NCBI RefSeq assembly: GCF_029867415.1
Contig: NC_081185.1
Span: forward strand, 42,292,766-42,356,765
DNA length: 64,000 nucleotides
From: Vicia villosa
Lineage: Eukaryota > Streptophyta > Magnoliopsida > Fabales > Fabaceae
Direction: 5' to 3'
Shown: piece after piece, positions 11,131-21,331 of the stretch
Layout of the letters: each line of letters opens with the position of its first letter
Numbering within the stretch: position 1 is the stretch's first letter
Made by a program: the position numbers and the translations under genes
Notes under the pieces: model-generated
Told to the model about the DNA's origin: nothing
What the model saw: only the letters and a program-made list of their open reading frames with translations
Databases searched by the model: none

Positions 11131-11412
11131 TTCCCCCCCCCCTTAAATAGAGATCGCCCTTAAATTCTTTCAGATCACCATGAAGACAAACTCTCCAAGT
11201 CTATCCTAACCAAGGGATGGAATGTTCCTTACATTACTCCTTTAAATAACCTCACTATTTTGTTTGAGGGTCTTCCCATCCGAGGAGACTTAGTCCGCCA
11301 AACACTTACGCTCCACTATTCATGATCAGGAACCTTAATCCTCGAACAACACATCTATTCAGAAACTTCGTCTTGACCCATCTGGTTCAATATCCTTCCA
11401 GGGTCCTAGACC
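11131..11412 (-). other. Interior of the coding-less element, polypurine-tract end
   Basis: Starts with TTCCCCCCCCCC, the complement of a polypurine tract abutting the LTR. No coding capacity. The remaining interior resumes at 16471 after the nested 11413-16470 insertion. Confidence 0.6.
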
Positions 11413-12547
11413 TCTACTCGTGGGCAATGAGGAATTAATATGTCGGGAGCCTACGTAGAGAACATGTATTGATCTATATGTTGGATTTAGGATTTAGCGG
11501 ATGTAAGGATGTTGTACCGAAGAATTAGAACCCTTTTGAATAATTGCCTAGATGATGAATATGTTATTGTGGTTGTACGTAGTTAACGAGTATGTATTCG
11601 GCGAAGTTAAGACGATGAGTTGATACTATATGATGCTATAATAATTTTGTGCTGTTGTAAGGTGTTATGGTAGATTTCCAGATATAATGAGGAATTATAC
11701 TCTATGAAGGACGGAGTTGATTTAATTCTTAGAGAAGAGTGGGACTCAGTTTGAGCTATTTTGTAAGCAATGGTATATTGAGGCTGATGAGTATGACTAT
11801 AACTACTTGTGTGTACTTGTTCCGATGGTTGGAATGTTTTAATAGATGTAGTAACTCAGGAATTTGTTTTTGAGTGCGTGTAAGTATTGCTAAGTGGTAA
11901 ATTAGTACCATGAATGGTAAGGGAGGATTTTAAACGAATCAGTAAAGAGAGTCGGAATTGGGTAAAACTAAGAAATCTAACTTGGTGATGATGATTGTAA
12001 TGAGTAATCCGAATAGTGCAGCAAAAGCGGAATGTAACGTGTTGGATAATTGCTGGTGTAACTTGAGAGGAGTCATATAGTTGAAATTTAATGGTATAGG
12101 AATATTATTATTGAGTTTCTTGAAGGAAGCAGTTGGTGAAAAGTGTAAGTATTGTTTTATCGCTCAGATGGAACAGTGTGTCTAAGGTTGGTACGTTCGG
12201 TAGATGGAATGCATTACTGCAGTGTTGATCAGGTGTGATCATACGATGGATTGTGTAATTATATTATTTAGTTATTGGGCGTATTTTATGAGTCGCACCT
12301 CGACGTTTCATTGTCGTTAACCTTTTGGAGATATAGCGAGTGGCACACATGTGGGGTGGTCGAATGCGACGTAAGAGCCGAGATTGAATGCATGAGACAT
12401 GCTTTCTGTTGATTGTGTCAAATTAATTTTGAGGATCTACTAGGGAAATGTTACCTAGGAACTGGAGAGTCAGATGAAGGACTCATATCCGGAACTTTTC
12501 ACTTGAAGTATGTTTTCAAGGACGAAAACTCTTTTGGCGGGGAGTGT
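11413..12547 (+). other. Non-coding interior of the truncated element
   Basis: No open frame above about 60 codons. It is clearly homologous to the reverse complement of about 58701-59830 (shared stretches such as GAGGAATTAATATGTCGG and GTTGTACGTAGTTAACGAG). Two copies of a non-coding sequence conserved at this level indicate one family of coding-less elements rather than independent decay of gag-pol. Confidence 0.7.
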
Positions 12548-13287
12548 TGTAACACCCCATATTTTCTAATTTTAATTTAATTGGAAATTAAATTATTATT
12601 TAGAATTATTTAGTATTTTCGTTGAACTAAATGGAGGATTTACGGAATATTGGTCTTTGGACCAAGTGTAGTATTTAGTAATGAGGGGGTGTTAAGTTGT
12701 TGAGCCCATTACTAAATTACGTTATGTTTTCATAAAACAAGGAAATAAAAGAATATTGGACTTTTGGGGTGTGAGGGGTAATTAGGGGGTGTATGGAGTA
12801 AAAAACTCTACACTTAGTCCTAATTCTATTATTATTTTATTATTGGGAAAATAGAAAAGAAATGAACAAGAGAAGAGTTAGGAGAAAAGATTTTGATCGT
12901 AAAAGTGAGAAGAGCAAAGGAAGGAGGAAAAACCCCAAAGTTCAAGGATGAATTCAAGAATCTCCATCAAGGTAAGGGGTGGTGACTATTCTTTGTTAAC
13001 TAGTATTATAGTTTTGATGATGGTATAATAGATTAAGAGTTTAAACCTCTATTTAGGATGTTAGGGTTTATAAGATTTTGACACTGACATGCCCAATTTG
13101 ATGAATATGATGCAATTGGTTTGTTATAATTGATGGATGATAGTTATATTGCATTGTTGTTATGTTAGAATCATGAAAACTGATGAAAATTGGTCACTAT
13201 AATGTGTGGGGTCGTATTTGGTGTTGATAGTGAAAGTAGGAATGAAGAAAAGTCAAAAATTGGAGTTTTTCTGCTACAGCAGCGTCA

Positions 13288-13394
13288 GGAACCGGTTCCC
13301 AGGTGGGAGGAACCGGGTTCCCATAGTAAAAATCTGAAGCGAGGAAATTCTGGGTTTCAGGAACCAGTTCCCATCTGGGGAGGAACCGGGTTCC
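13288..13394. repeat. Palindrome cassette of LTR C (GGAACCGGTTCC type, four copies)
   Basis: GGAACCGGTTCC at 13288-13299 (perfect), GGAACCGGGTTCC at 13309-13321, GGAACCAGTTCC at 13360-13371 and GGAACCGGGTTCC at 13382-13394. Again two pairs, the second member of each pair having one extra G. Confidence 0.9.
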
Positions 13395-13878
13395 AGCTCT
13401 TTTTTTTCAAAAACCATTTTACTTTAAAAACTTTTAATTTTCAAATCGTAAGTCCGTTTTAGACGCCGTTTTGGACGTTGTTTCTTAAATTAAATACTCT
13501 ACCATATAAAGTAAAGAAAACAACAATAACTTGATTTTATTTTGAAAAGTATCGATTTCTCCAAATGTGTTTTATTCTTGATTTGCATAACTGATGATGT
13601 GCAATGGTTTGTTGTTTGCATAATTGAATATATGCAATGATGTGGGTTGTTATAATGTGATTGCTTCTGTTTGTTATGCAAATGGATGTTATTCATGGTA
13701 AATGTTGTTATCATGTGTTTTGATGAATGATGTTGCATGCTTGGTGGTTTGCATGCATATGCATCTTGGTGACACTGGTTCCCATTGTGTGGAATCGGGT
13801 GTGTATTGTCAATAGCCAAGCCCGAGATATGGGAGGTGGCACTGGATTTTGTTCTGGTGACGCGGACGAATCGATGAG

Positions 13879-13902
13879 ACTGTATCCAATTGAGGGATCA
13901 GT
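13879..13902 (+). other. Conserved LTR hairpin (LTR C version)
   Basis: Arms ACTG-T-ATCC and GGAT-CAGT around the loop AATTGAG. Equivalent hairpins occur at 15229-15256 and 57304-57331 with different but still pairing arms. Confidence 0.75.
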
Positions 13903-13974
13903 GGTGGTGACATGGTTCACTTGTCGTTGGTACCACATGCATAAGAGTCTGCATAGTCTTTGTATAAATTATGA

Positions 13975-13979
13975 CATGT
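13975..13979. repeat. Target-site duplication CATGT (left)
   Basis: Matches 15870-15874 and flanks the solo LTR 13980-15869. Confidence 0.9.
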
Positions 13980-14566
13980 TGTAACACCCCATAATTATGT
14001 CTTATTATTTAATTTAAATGAGGATAAATTATTTAATTTGAATAAGTGATATTGTGAGGATTATTGAGAAATATTGGAAAATATAGTTATTGGGCTTGCG
14101 TTATGGTTAGTAAATATGAGGTGTTAACTTACTAAGCCCACTAACCACAATTATTCTACTTTTCATAAAATAGAAGGAATATTGTGAAAAGAGGGATTGC
14201 AACATTTGGGAGAAGAGAAGGAACGTGAAAACGTGAAGAGCTTTGGAAAGGGGAAGACCGAAGATCAAACCTAAGGTAAGGGGGGATTCGTTTTCGATTA
14301 ATGATTATTATGTAATCGATAGTGATAGAATTGTTTAGGATTATTAGTTGGGTCAATTAGATGTATGATGAATGAGTAGGAATGTTATGTTTTGATGAAT
14401 TGATGAATGGTTTCGATGTTAGATGACCTCTAAAATGTGTTATAATTGTAGTATATTATGTTGCTTGATGATGTTTTGATGAGGGGATGATTATGGTGTG
14501 ATTGGACTGAAATTGAGAGAGGAAGGATGTCAAAATCGCAGCAAAATTCTGCATAAAACGCAGCAT

Positions 14567-14696
14567 GCGTCGACTTGAGTGTCAGTTGCGTCGAATCATT
14601 CAGTAATTTGCGTCGACCTATAGTGTCGACTTGCGCTTACCCGAGAGTGGTAGTAATTCTATGCGTCGACCTGAAGGAACCCATGCGTCGACGCAT
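14567..14696. repeat. Palindrome cassette of LTR D (GCGTCGAC type, six copies)
   Basis: GCGTCGA-containing units near 14567, 14588, 14610, 14626 (as TGTCGAC), 14663 and a perfect 14-nt palindrome ATGCGTCGACGCAT at 14683-14696. Unit ends differ (ATGCGTCGAC, TTGCGTCGAA, AGTGTCGAC). Confidence 0.85.
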
Positions 14697-14892
14697 AGCA
14701 TGCATTTTTTTTGAAAATCTTCTGAAGGTCATAACTTTTGACCCGTTTGTCCGATTTATGTGCCGTTTTGGGCGTTGCGAAGCTAATTAGATGTTTTACA
14801 TGATAAAGTGATAAAATGGGCGGTAGCCGACTTTATTTTAAAAAATCGATTTAACTGCTTTGGGGATTGAAACATTGTATATGCATAAATGT

Positions 14893-14894
<2 letters not shown>

Positions 14895-14932
<38 letters not shown>
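14895..14932. repeat. (TA)n microsatellite
   Basis: About 19 uninterrupted TA units inside LTR D. Confidence 0.95.
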
Positions 14933-14934
<2 letters not shown>

Positions 14935-15166
14935 CCATGTGCTTGTGTGATGGTTTGATGATTTGTGATTGTATTAATATGTGATTAATATTAATATGAC
15001 GAATGTGGTGAATATGTGTGAATGTCTGAATGATGCTTAGACATGTACAAGCTTACAATGTTGATGAGATAAGATGAAAATAGACGATTTTAAGCATCGT
15101 ATTGATGATGATATAAGTATGTGATATGTGTGCAATTCATTCATGAATCATTTTCATGGATGATAT

Positions 15167-15256
15167 ATCCCGATGATGAGTGGATTTTGTAGGACATAAT
15201 TCCCATTGTGCGGAATTTGTGTCGGTGGACTGTATCTCGATGATGAGTAGATCAGT
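15167..15256 (+). other. Two hairpins with identical loop and different stems in LTR D
   Basis: Loop CGATGATGAGT occurs at 15171-15181 with arms ATCC/GGAT, and at 15238-15248 with arms ATCT/AGAT extended by ACTG/CAGT. The C-to-T change in one arm is matched by G-to-A in the other. Confidence 0.75.
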
Positions 15257-15869
15257 TGGATGGGTTCAACCCATGATTTGGTACCACATGCATTAGTGTC
15301 AGTTCATTCATATGCATTATAACATGTTATGGTTTGGATGAATTGGGTTGTGATTGAGGATATATTTCGATATGTTTGAGGAATATGGATTATTGGAATG
15401 ATTGGTATACATGTAGGTTGAGCGATTGATAATTCCTTGACGTTTTATTGCTTACGACTATATAATACTCATTAATTGAGAATGAGACTCACCCTTACAT
15501 GTTGTTTTTGAGATTGAGGAGTAGCGGCTTAGCTGATTTGGTGAGGATAGCTCTTAGAGTTCATCCATGAGTAGTGTCGGTCATGCTCTGATTGTAACAC
15601 TGGGGAACGCTAGTTTAGAGATAATTTACTCTATCTTGATTTTATTGTTTTAGACTTGGTTTGGATTAATTTGCATGGATGATGACTATGCAACGTTATG
15701 AATTATAATCCGCTGTGTTGAACATGAATGGTGTTTTATGTTAAATTGTTCCTCGAGTGGCATGACAATTGGCGTTGGTGTTTATTTTGAATTAATTGTG
15801 ATACCCTTGTATTTCATGTTTACTCTAAATTATTCTATTTATTTCCGCGGGGCTTAGAAGGGTGTTACA

Positions 15870-15874
15870 CATGT
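15870..15874. repeat. Target-site duplication CATGT (right)
   Basis: Matches 13975-13979. Confidence 0.9.
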
Positions 15875-16470
15875 CAAGATGAAATCTGGTGTTATGATTG
15901 TGTTGTGTTATTGGCGCATACTCTTGACTTGTGCTTGTGATTGGTATGAATTGATTAATCTGAATATGCTAAGTAGGGTGGATAACTGCTTATGAATTCT
16001 ATATGTGACTATTTATAATGCTATTTAATTTATGATGTAGTCTCACCCTTACTCTTATTTTTCAGATTGAAGCTAAGTGGCTTAGGTGTTTGGTGAGGAT
16101 GGCTTTTAGGGAGTTATCGCTTTTAGTCTAATAATTAGGTGTTGGTGTCATGCTCTGAATACTTGTAACACTGGGAACGCATGTTTTTAAAGTTATCATA
16201 CACTTTTATTTCTTATTATTTGGTTTGGATAATTCTCTTTTGTTGGAATAAAAGGCTTAGATCCTTATGAATGATGTTTCATGGAGTATCTAAATATTAT
16301 TGATTTTCCGCTGTGATAAAACATGAGTTTGAATTAATTATATGTTGTTTTCTCAGTAGAGCATGATTACACTTGGAATGTATAATTGTTTTAAATTGTG
16401 ACGCCCTTGAAATCCATGTTTAACTCTGATTATGCACTATGTTATTCGGGATATTTAGAAGGGTGTTACA

Positions 16471-17961
16471 AGCGTGACATATGGATCCTTATCCCACATA
16501 CCTTATGAGAGTCTGGGACCCGCATCTTACAAGTACCAAGTTAGATTCCTACCTTGAGTTTCAAATTGCCTATGTCCCATACATGCCGTAAAAGGATAAG
16601 TCACGCATCTCGTGCACGATAGCGATATTGCAGCATTAAACTCGTCTGGTAGTACCAACATGGTGGTCCAACTCCGAGGCCATGTGTCCAAGTAATCTAC
16701 CTCAGCGGCGCATAACGATCTCCATGCGTATCTTATAGTCACAACCGACAGGTGTCTGAACAGGTCTCCACTGGGGTCAAGTTCCTCAAATTCTTCCAGT
16801 CACATTCCTTAAGATGCTAAAACCTAAGAGCGCTATTCATTCAAGGTTTACCTACTCGGAAGTCAGTAAACCAAGCACGAAAAGTTAAGATTCTAGCTCG
16901 GATTGCTATTTCATGCGCGTACTCACTCGTCCAACGCATGCATAAGAGATTCTAAGGATAATCCATCTCGGATAGGAATACTATGGTTCCAGACAACCAA
17001 CACAATTGTGATCATCCCGTTGATGCTCCAAAAGATGCTAGTTCTTACTCATATGAACACCCAACGCCAAGCATAGTTCTATGGCTTCACTCAGGGTCAG
17101 ATGAACCATAACTAGCAAGGGACTTAAGTTAATGTATTTCACGCTTCTACATCAATCCAGCTTTCATCTAGCGTAGTTCTAGAACTCGAGCATAGAATGA
17201 TAAGAACGGAAATCGAGATGTCCACTTCCACCAGTCGGGTACCCAAAATTCAGCCAATGGTAGACTTCCACATCCGTACATTGTATCCCTCCTTCACTAG
17301 GTAACCACTCCCGTTTAGGGTACACCAAATTGAATCAGATTATATCACCTTACTCATCCAATTACTGTCCATGCAAGCGTAATCAGAAAGGTCTGATTTC
17401 TCTGTCCACACTTCTAAAATTCCTTCCACTCAATCGGTTCTCTAATCATATCCTTTACTAGCACCATCATCAGGTAAAGAATACCACTGACTTCCAAACT
17501 CGACACCTTCGGAGAACTTCCCTTACTACATTCCTGTTCGGATGCTTCGTGGATCTCCTTCACTGGTACCGAGACTTAGAGAAAGTTCCACTCCATCCAT
17601 TCAAAACCTTAGGAATTCTAATTATCTCTAGTCTTACTACCATAGTTGACTGTCTCTATCTCGCATCAAGCTCTCCCCTTATGTCTGACATTCCAAATAT
17701 ACCATCTACTTACATCGTCCAATCAATCCATCACTCAGCCAACTCTTACTACTTAGGTTCACAACACTTACAAGTTTACGAGTCCTTGTGGCGGCTCTGC
17801 CGTAATTCTACTGTCACGCACTCAGTCAATGAGTTGATCAAGTTTAACGACTGAATGAGATTCGAGTAAAATCAAACTAGCAACACACACATGTGAGGAG
17901 GAAAGGAATTACTAGTGATTTCTCATGGCTCGGCCAAGAATTGACCTACTCTGATACCAAC
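16471..17961 (-). other. Interior of the 8745-20754 element, primer-site end
   Basis: About 1.5 kb reaching the primer-binding site (TGGTATCAGAG on the minus strand, 17949-17959). The 101-codon frame at 17549-17854 shows no known motif and lies on the strand opposite to the element. No gag-like zinc knuckle or protease motif was seen. Confidence 0.6.
17949..17959 (-). other. Primer-binding site of the coding-less element
   Basis: Reads TGGTATCAGAG on the minus strand, two bases from the LTR end at 17962; initiator tRNA-Met type. Confidence 0.8.
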
Positions 17962-18030
17962 TGTAACACCCCATACATAACTAACTAGTATATTATGCAT
18001 GAAACGTTAAAATTGATATTGAGTACATAC

Positions 18031-18035
18031 AAAAG
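18031..18035. repeat. Target-site duplication AAAAG (left)
   Basis: Repeated at 19079-19083 after the solo LTR. Confidence 0.85.
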
Positions 18036-19078
18036 TGATCCACTATCGCGCGCGGATCAAAAACAAGTATTTTTAAAACTGTAGTGTAGCGATAATGGCT
18101 TGAGTCGTATCGCAAGGATTCTTGTTTATTATCAACTAATCAAAATCAATGGGGGGGGTTGGTTCAGTTTCGAATTACAGAAAAAAACGATTATAAAATA
18201 AGTGATTAAAAATTAAGCTGTTTTGAAAATAAGTGATTATGGAATTAAGCTAATCTGCAGTTTCGGTTCCTACTATCATCGATAAATATAATTCTGCAGA
18301 TTTTATTCACATTCGAACACAATAACATTCAACAAGCGGGAATGGAATTATAAGAATTATGTTCCTCTTTCACCTGATTAAGCAAACGGTTCAACAATTA
18401 GCGGAATAACGAATTAAACAGACGATATAACGCATACAAATTTAGGGAGCATAAATCAATCGAATTAACAATATTATTCTACGATAATTCAGATTAAGCA
18501 AACGAATGACACAAAATAAGATTGATATGAATAGAAATTAAATTGCAAAATAATATTAACCTCAAGTCTTGGAATCCGAATTACAGCAGATCAACTCAAT
18601 AGGGATTAGTTCGCCATGGGATCGTACAAAATCTTAATATTTTCGTGAAAAGGATGATGATGAATAGTGTTTTTGGCTGCCTAACCTAGGTGAAAACACC
18701 CAAACCTGTTTCACAACTTAACCGGGTCGACCCGGCCCATTACAAATGACCCAAACACTAAAATAAACTAATGTTGCAACTTGCACGAACTTTTTGGCCC
18801 TGCTACACTCCGATTCAGCTCTCGACTTTTGAACAAAAGTCGTAGCTGTTTCTCTTAGCTTTCCAACGACTAGTAGAACGCTTCAATCCGATACTCCAAG
18901 CTCTAGTTATGAATTTATTCGTGCAGGCTGTTAATGCTGAAAAATTAATACGAAAAACAAATAAGTGCAAAAATAAAATAAATTGTAAAAACATATTAAA
19001 ACATAAAAATAAATAAAACAAACCGAAGAAATGCTTGAGTACAAACATGGAAGAACGTGCATCAAAATGCATTGATCA
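18036..19078 (-). mobile_element. Solo LTR, Tat/Athila-like, 1043 bp
   Basis: TG...CA ends (TGATCCACTATCGCG ... GCATTGATCA) flanked by AAAAG. The end stretch GAGTCGTATCGCAAGGATTC resembles the start-of-paragraph signature seen in Athila/Tat LTRs (compare GTATCGATCTCGAGGACTGCG at 49336). No interior. Inserted in LTR B. Confidence 0.85.
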
Positions 19079-19083
19079 AAAAG
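19079..19083. repeat. Target-site duplication AAAAG (right)
   Basis: Matches 18031-18035. Confidence 0.85.
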
Positions 19084-19230
19084 CCAAGCTATAAGATGAT
19101 CTATATAAAATACAGCATGAAATTCTAATAAGAATTGTAAAACATGTGTCTTCAATGGATCTGCACAGCAGAAAATGAGATCTAACAAGGTCTTCAAGCC
19201 ATCACCACTCCTAACGATGACGACATACCC

Positions 19231-19325
19231 AATGAGTATACACCAGATCACTCCCATTATGTGTTCGTTAATGCACAAACAAAAACACAACATACATGAT
19301 GAGTATACACCAAATCACTCCCATC
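19231..19325 (-). repeat. Two remaining hairpin units in LTR B
   Basis: Cores at 19231-19258 (AATG/CATT ends) and 19298-19325 (GATG/CATC ends) correspond to the last two units of the array in LTR A. Confidence 0.85.
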
Positions 19326-19775
19326 AAGTATGCCTATAATCACATCCGAAAGTTCGATCAAAACAAACATAAATTAAGTGATCATTGTCACACATATCAC
19401 CAAGCCATAATAGCATTTATCATCATAAAGCATTCAAATTTGTCCTATATATTCACACCAATAATATGCAAGTGATCATATAATGCATATCATGCTCTAC
19501 CACACGGTTTCACAGGTCTCTAAGGACAACGGAGTTATTCAGCTCCCTCTACGGGACTAAATTACTCTCGGGGGTAAAATTCACAAAATTCCATTTATCA
19601 CATTCGTCTAAATGGGCGTCAGATACGTCGAAGAGCAACAATCCACTATCGTGGGTATTTTTCCTAGATAGTACATGTAACTAACTTTCTAACGATATAA
19701 ACTTTGTGACATTCCAATACCCGAGGAAAAAGTTATGAATTTTCAAAATTCTGAAAATTTAGCATAACATGCAAA

Positions 19776-19882
19776 GTAACGGGTTACCTCATTCAGGTAA
19801 CCGGTTACCTCCGCCCAGAATTCATTTTTTTCACTTTTCGCTCCCAAGTAACCGGTTACTTTATCCAAGTAACCAGTTAGTT
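19776..19882. repeat. Palindrome cassette of LTR B (four copies)
   Basis: Copies at 19776-19789, 19795-19810 (perfect), 19846-19861 (AAGTAACCGGTTACTT, perfect) and 19867-19882 (decayed). The third copy is AGGT...ACCT in LTR A but AAGT...ACTT here. Confidence 0.9.
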
Positions 19883-19983
19883 CACTGCTAGACCCAAAAA
19901 TTCTGCATTTTAACGGTGTAACTCTAATCCTTTCCAATTCAAAACAACCCCAACATCTCAACATCATTCCAAATCATGTACAT

Positions 19984-19985
19984 AC

Positions 19986-20045
<60 letters not shown>
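19984..20045. repeat. (AT)n(GA)n microsatellite
   Basis: Present in LTR B only; the same site in LTR A has a short ATATATCTATAG. Confidence 0.95.
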
Positions 20046-20046
<1 letters not shown>

Positions 20047-21331
20047 AAGAATAGGCATAGAACGTCAACATGCAATATCAATTATTACCAAAATTCCAAA
20101 CCCATTGTTTAATTATGCATGCATCACATTGATCACAAGCTAAACCGTTGAACATTTAATTTCCCCACCAATTTCTTACCCAAGTTCCTATCTATGGAAC
20201 TCACCTTGACTAAATGAAGGTTATAATAATGTTCTTGCTGCCATTGAACTTTCACCATAGCCAAAACATCACCCTCAACATGAACAAATCTGTAACCCTC
20301 TTATGTTCACTTTCAGCATCAATCACCAATCTTCAAACTTGTTTATCTCCATCAATTCGGAACCTATGAACAAGAACTAATATATCAAATCGAAGGAAAT
20401 TTTGTGTAGAATCTGAGTCTTCAAGAATTACCTGATTTGGAGCTGTGAGCAGAAAGTTATGGCATGATTAGTGAAGGTTGCTCGATGAATTACGAAAATG
20501 GAATATGGCCATGAGTTCCTTCCTCTTTCTCTTTGTTTCTAAGCTTTTCACTCTAAAATTCTGATTGTTGTAACCTTTAGCCCAATTAAGGTCTTGTGAT
20601 GACATGCAACAAAGTTTATTGGTTTTTATACCCCTCAACTAAATGATAATAACCATTATGCCATTCGGTTCATTTCCAATGATTCCTTTCTATTATAATT
20701 AGATCCAAATACTTCTCTTAAAATTTCCAAAGACAATTATATACCTTTCATACTAATGGACATCCTGTAAAGTATCCATCAACCATCTTTATGGTCATCC
20801 TGTTATGGACAATGTTTGATTGGCAATAAAGTACTTGACTCCACATCTAGGGTTCATAATGATTTCAGGTCGAAGGGTGGTATACACCACTATCACTATG
20901 AAAACAACTTATGACACTTAACAAATTATGTAGTATTCTCATGATGGGTCAATCCAGTATAAATGTTACTCCTAATATTTGTACCTATGTAAATACTTGA
21001 TATCTCATATTCATGACCCGTGAGATACAATCATCAGTCTACTCCCATAATAGTGTCTATGCATTACTGTTGCCCTATTTGACAATAAAGCTTGACTACA
21101 AATACTTTAAAAATAACGTCCTTATGTTTAATGATGTCTCATGATTAAGTCACATTTAGTAGGTCATTAATAGACTAATTATTCTAAGGACTTTATTATG
21201 TCTTATACAAATAACATAATAAATATAATGCCTAATAAGTATATATATATTAACAAAACAATATATGTCAACGTCATGATACAAAAGCATATTAAGCCAA
21301 TGATGATTGGCTATTAGGGTTTACTCCAACA

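Larger units (their letters stand above)
13980..15869 (+). mobile_element. Solo LTR (D) of the TGTAACACCC type, 1890 bp
   Basis: TGTAACACCCCATAATT ... AGAAGGGTGTTACA, flanked by CATGT on both sides, with no interior: the product of LTR-LTR recombination after insertion. It is related to LTR C and E in layout: donor-like CTAAG/GTAAGGGGGG at 14275/14276, palindromes at 14567-14696, hairpins at 15167-15256, and a degenerate acceptor TTTTTGAG ending at 15512. Its palindromes are unrelated in sequence to those of C or E. Confidence 0.9.
11413..16470 (+). mobile_element. Truncated coding-less LTR element (interior part plus 3' LTR)
   Basis: 11413-12547 matches, as reverse complement, the interior next to the polypurine tract of the element at 56577-64000 (about 58701-59830). 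It ends in a purine-rich GGACGAAAACTC...GGCGGGGAG tract. The LTR follows at 12548-13979 and 15870-16470, split by a solo LTR. The 5' LTR and most of the interior are missing. No TSD was found at its left edge, so the left junction is probably a deletion or repair joint. No gag or pol. Confidence 0.7.
12548..16470 (+). repeat. 3' LTR (copy C), split by a solo LTR
   Basis: Runs from TGTAACACCCCATATT to GAAGGGTGTTACA; about 2.03 kb without the 13980-15869 insertion and one TSD copy. It carries a donor-like CAAG/GTAAGGGG at 12971/12972, palindromes at 13288-13394, a hairpin at 13879-13902 and an acceptor-like TTATTTTTCAG ending at 16065. Confidence 0.8.
8745..20754 (-). mobile_element. Coding-less LTR retrotransposon with TGTAACACCCC-type LTRs, carrying nested insertions
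   Basis: Minus-strand element: 3' LTR 8745-11130, interior 11131-11412 plus 16471-17961, 5' LTR 17962-20754. The LTRs run from TGTAACATCCC to GGGGTGTTACA in their own sense. A C-rich tract (11131-11142) is the complement of its polypurine tract, and an initiator-Met-tRNA primer site lies at 17949-17959. The interior, about 1.8 kb after removing insertions, has no gag or pol, so mobility would depend on a partner. LTR ends resemble plant Ty3/gypsy chromovirus LTRs, but with no coding region this is only a resemblance. The right end lacks about 27 bp of LTR. Confidence 0.75.
17962..20754 (-). repeat. 5' LTR (copy B) of the coding-less element, with a nested solo LTR
   Basis: Aligns with 8745-11130 from TGTAACACCCCATACAT to ATACCTTTCATACT. 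It contains the insertion 18036-19078 and a private (AT)n(GA)n expansion at 19984-20045. It lacks about 664 bp present in copy A, the break lying at a shared TAA, and its last ~27 bp. It retains only two hairpin units (19231, 19298) and all four palindromes. Confidence 0.75.
8200..21331 (-). mobile_element. Old LTR, split by the 8745-20754 insertion
   Basis: 8200-8744 begins TGTTAGGATTTTAAAAGG; 20755-21331 ends GGGTTTACTCCAACA. With the nested insertion removed, a single LTR of about 1.12 kb remains, with TG...CA ends. To its right, ATCTTCCACTAG (21332-21343) is the complement of CTAGTGGAAGAT, a purine-rich tract of the kind that precedes a copia 3' LTR. This makes it a minus-strand 3' LTR with interior to the right. 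The join is supported by continuous context (ATACAAT at 8744, AATGGACATCC at 20755). Family not identified. Confidence 0.5.

Noticed and set aside
14895..14932. (TA)n run as a possible cruciform functional site
   Set aside because: Ordinary dinucleotide microsatellite; the same position in related LTRs lacks it.
17549..17854. 101-codon plus-strand frame
   Set aside because: No motif, antisense to the element that contains it, composition like the surrounding non-coding interior.
18036..19078. Initially read as part of the surrounding LTR
   Set aside because: AAAAG duplications and absence from LTR A show a separate insertion.
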